A DNA stretch of 64,000 nt from Mesocentrotus franciscanus (taxonomy: Eukaryota; Echinodermata; Echinoidea; Camarodonta; Strongylocentrotidae): positions 28,535,458-28,599,457 of the forward strand of contig CP137686.1 in assembly GCA_037976565.1 (NCBI GenBank), in the 5' to 3' direction. The translations under genes and the position numbers were made by a program. Shown piece by piece: positions 62,820 through 64,000 of this stretch (the stretch's first letter is position 1; every line of letters starts with the position of its first letter). The notes below the pieces were generated by a model. It was not told where the DNA came from, did not search any database, and was given only the letters and a program-made list of their open reading frames with translations.

Positions 62820-63564
62820 CCCTAATATCAGCAAAACAACAGCCCCCTCCCAAAAACTGTCCCGATCAACTACATGAGTAACCAATAGAAAACTACCTTG
62901 TAGGACAGTCACCCGTTTTATTAAGTACTCCATAGATAAGAACCTCTAGGGCACCTAGCCCCCCCCCCCTCCCCCAAACAATTAGCCGGATAACCACTGT
63001 CTAATATCCGAGTGGTGCTGTGGTATAGTCCAGACATGATCACCTAACATGCCTCAACTGTAGATCATGCATCTTGCCAGCACATGTTGCTGCCCCCACC
63101 TCAAATCATCTTGAATTTATTTCTTACGAAGAGACGAAATGTGCACACATTCCTTTTAAAAGTGTAACTCCATGTATGTGTACTTTCCTGACATGTCAAT
63201 TCGAATTCTACTCGTCAGACAATTTGAATTGTACAAGCGGAAAGACAGCTGGTATATAGGCGGGTCTATGGGCGACAATCAACAAACTCGTGTCCCCTTT
63301 GATTTCCCCCATGACCATGAGATGCCTTGAGTAATACGTCCTATGCCAGACATTGTTAACTTATCTCAATTATGTCACTCAATTCAATTTGATGATTTAC
63401 AAAGAGTTTACAATATCGCTATAAATCCACTGTCATAGTTCCTCTCCCTTTGTTCTCCTTCTCTGCTCGACTCTCCCTTGTCCCCTCCCTTCGTCACCTA
63501 TGCAGTATGCACTCCTCATAATGGAACAATTTACCTCAATCTAATCCGTTTCTAAGCATTGAAA

Positions 63565-63955
63565 TCTATTCCATTCCATTCCATTCTATTCTATTCTACT
63601 CTATTCTATTCTATTCTATTCTATTCTATTCTATTCTATTCTATTCTGTTCTGTTCTATTCTATTCTTTTCTATTCTATTCTATTCTATTCCATTCCATT
63701 CCATTCCGTTCCGTTCCATTCCATTCCATTCCATTCCGTTCCGTTCTATTCTATTCTATTCCATTCCATTCCATTCCATTCCGTTCCGTTCCATTCTATT
63801 CCATTCCATTCCATTCCGTTCCGTTCCATTCCATTCCATTCCATTCTATTCTATTCCATTCCATTCCATTCCATTCTATTCTATTCTATTCCATTCCGTT
63901 CCGTTCCGTTCCGCTCCGTTCCATTCTATTCTATTCTATTCTATTCTATTCTATC
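63565..63955. repeat. (ATTCT/ATTCC)n pentanucleotide satellite
   Basis: About 78 units of ATTCT, ATTCC and ATTCCGTTCC in alternating blocks, ending 45 bp before the window edge. Confidence 0.96.
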
Positions 63956-64000
63956 ATGTACTAAACAAGATGTACTTTTATATGTATATATTTTCTTGCT

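Larger units (their letters stand above)
57113..63564. other. Gene-poor AT-rich region
   Basis: Contains one dispersed repeat (59476-59672) and a perfect-ended inverted repeat (62654-62819); at 61856-61884 and 62051-62080 there is a short inverted pair around TAAATTATTCATA. No exon or RNA gene recognised on either strand. Confidence 0.5.

Overview
The window looks like animal (metazoan) nuclear DNA. It is AT-rich, with short exons bounded by GT-AG introns, many simple repeats, and numerous small DNA-transposon, SINE, LINE and LTR remnants. The repeat style (fold-back MITEs with CAGTCAAACCTG or TTAA ends, tRNA-headed SINEs ending in an AAAGCGCTATATAAG-type tail) together with a Norrin-like exon suggests a marine deuterostome invertebrate, most likely an echinoderm such as a sea urchin. 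That placement is inference, not something read directly from the bases.

Three genes can be supported and all lie on the minus strand. (1) 3847-18920 is a 15-exon gene for a coiled-coil protein of about 620 residues with two EF-hands at its C-terminus. I do not recognise the family. A candidate non-coding first exon lies near 24473. (2) 28416-43734 is ERCC5/XPG, the 3' flap endonuclease of nucleotide excision repair. Fifteen coding exons, reconstructed splice site by splice site, give about 1419 residues. Two candidate 5' non-coding exons lie near 45127-45490. (3) 51259-51486 is the last coding exon of a Norrin (NDP)-like cystine-knot growth factor, starting at exactly the intron position used in the vertebrate gene. 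Its earlier exon(s) were not found.

Region by region: 1-3846 holds a long GAA/TTC triplet repeat and MITEs. 3847-18920 is the coiled-coil/EF-hand gene, with a SINE, a solo LTR and MITEs in its introns. 18921-28415 is intergenic or 5' flank, rich in MITEs (including TTAA- and TA-flanked fold-back elements) and GA/CT repeats. 28416-43734 is ERCC5, whose introns carry a 1-kb hAT-like element, a nested element inside a nuclear-receptor-like tandem repeat, and two abutting fold-back MITEs. 43735-51258 holds a large inverted repeat with an NRF-1-like core and the candidate ERCC5 leader exons. 51487-64000 has no recognisable gene apart from a decayed LINE end; it holds a 55-bp minisatellite containing palindromic forkhead-type sites and a pentanucleotide satellite at the edge.

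The genes do not form a pathway: they are a DNA-repair nuclease, an uncharacterised structural or calcium-responsive protein and a secreted ligand. The most distinctive points are two separate partial exon duplications that copy a splice acceptor with the start of its exon, a one-base reading-frame conflict at an ERCC5 junction beside a LINE remnant, the loss of the inter-chain cysteine in the Norrin-like knot, and the density of palindromic elements in and around ERCC5.
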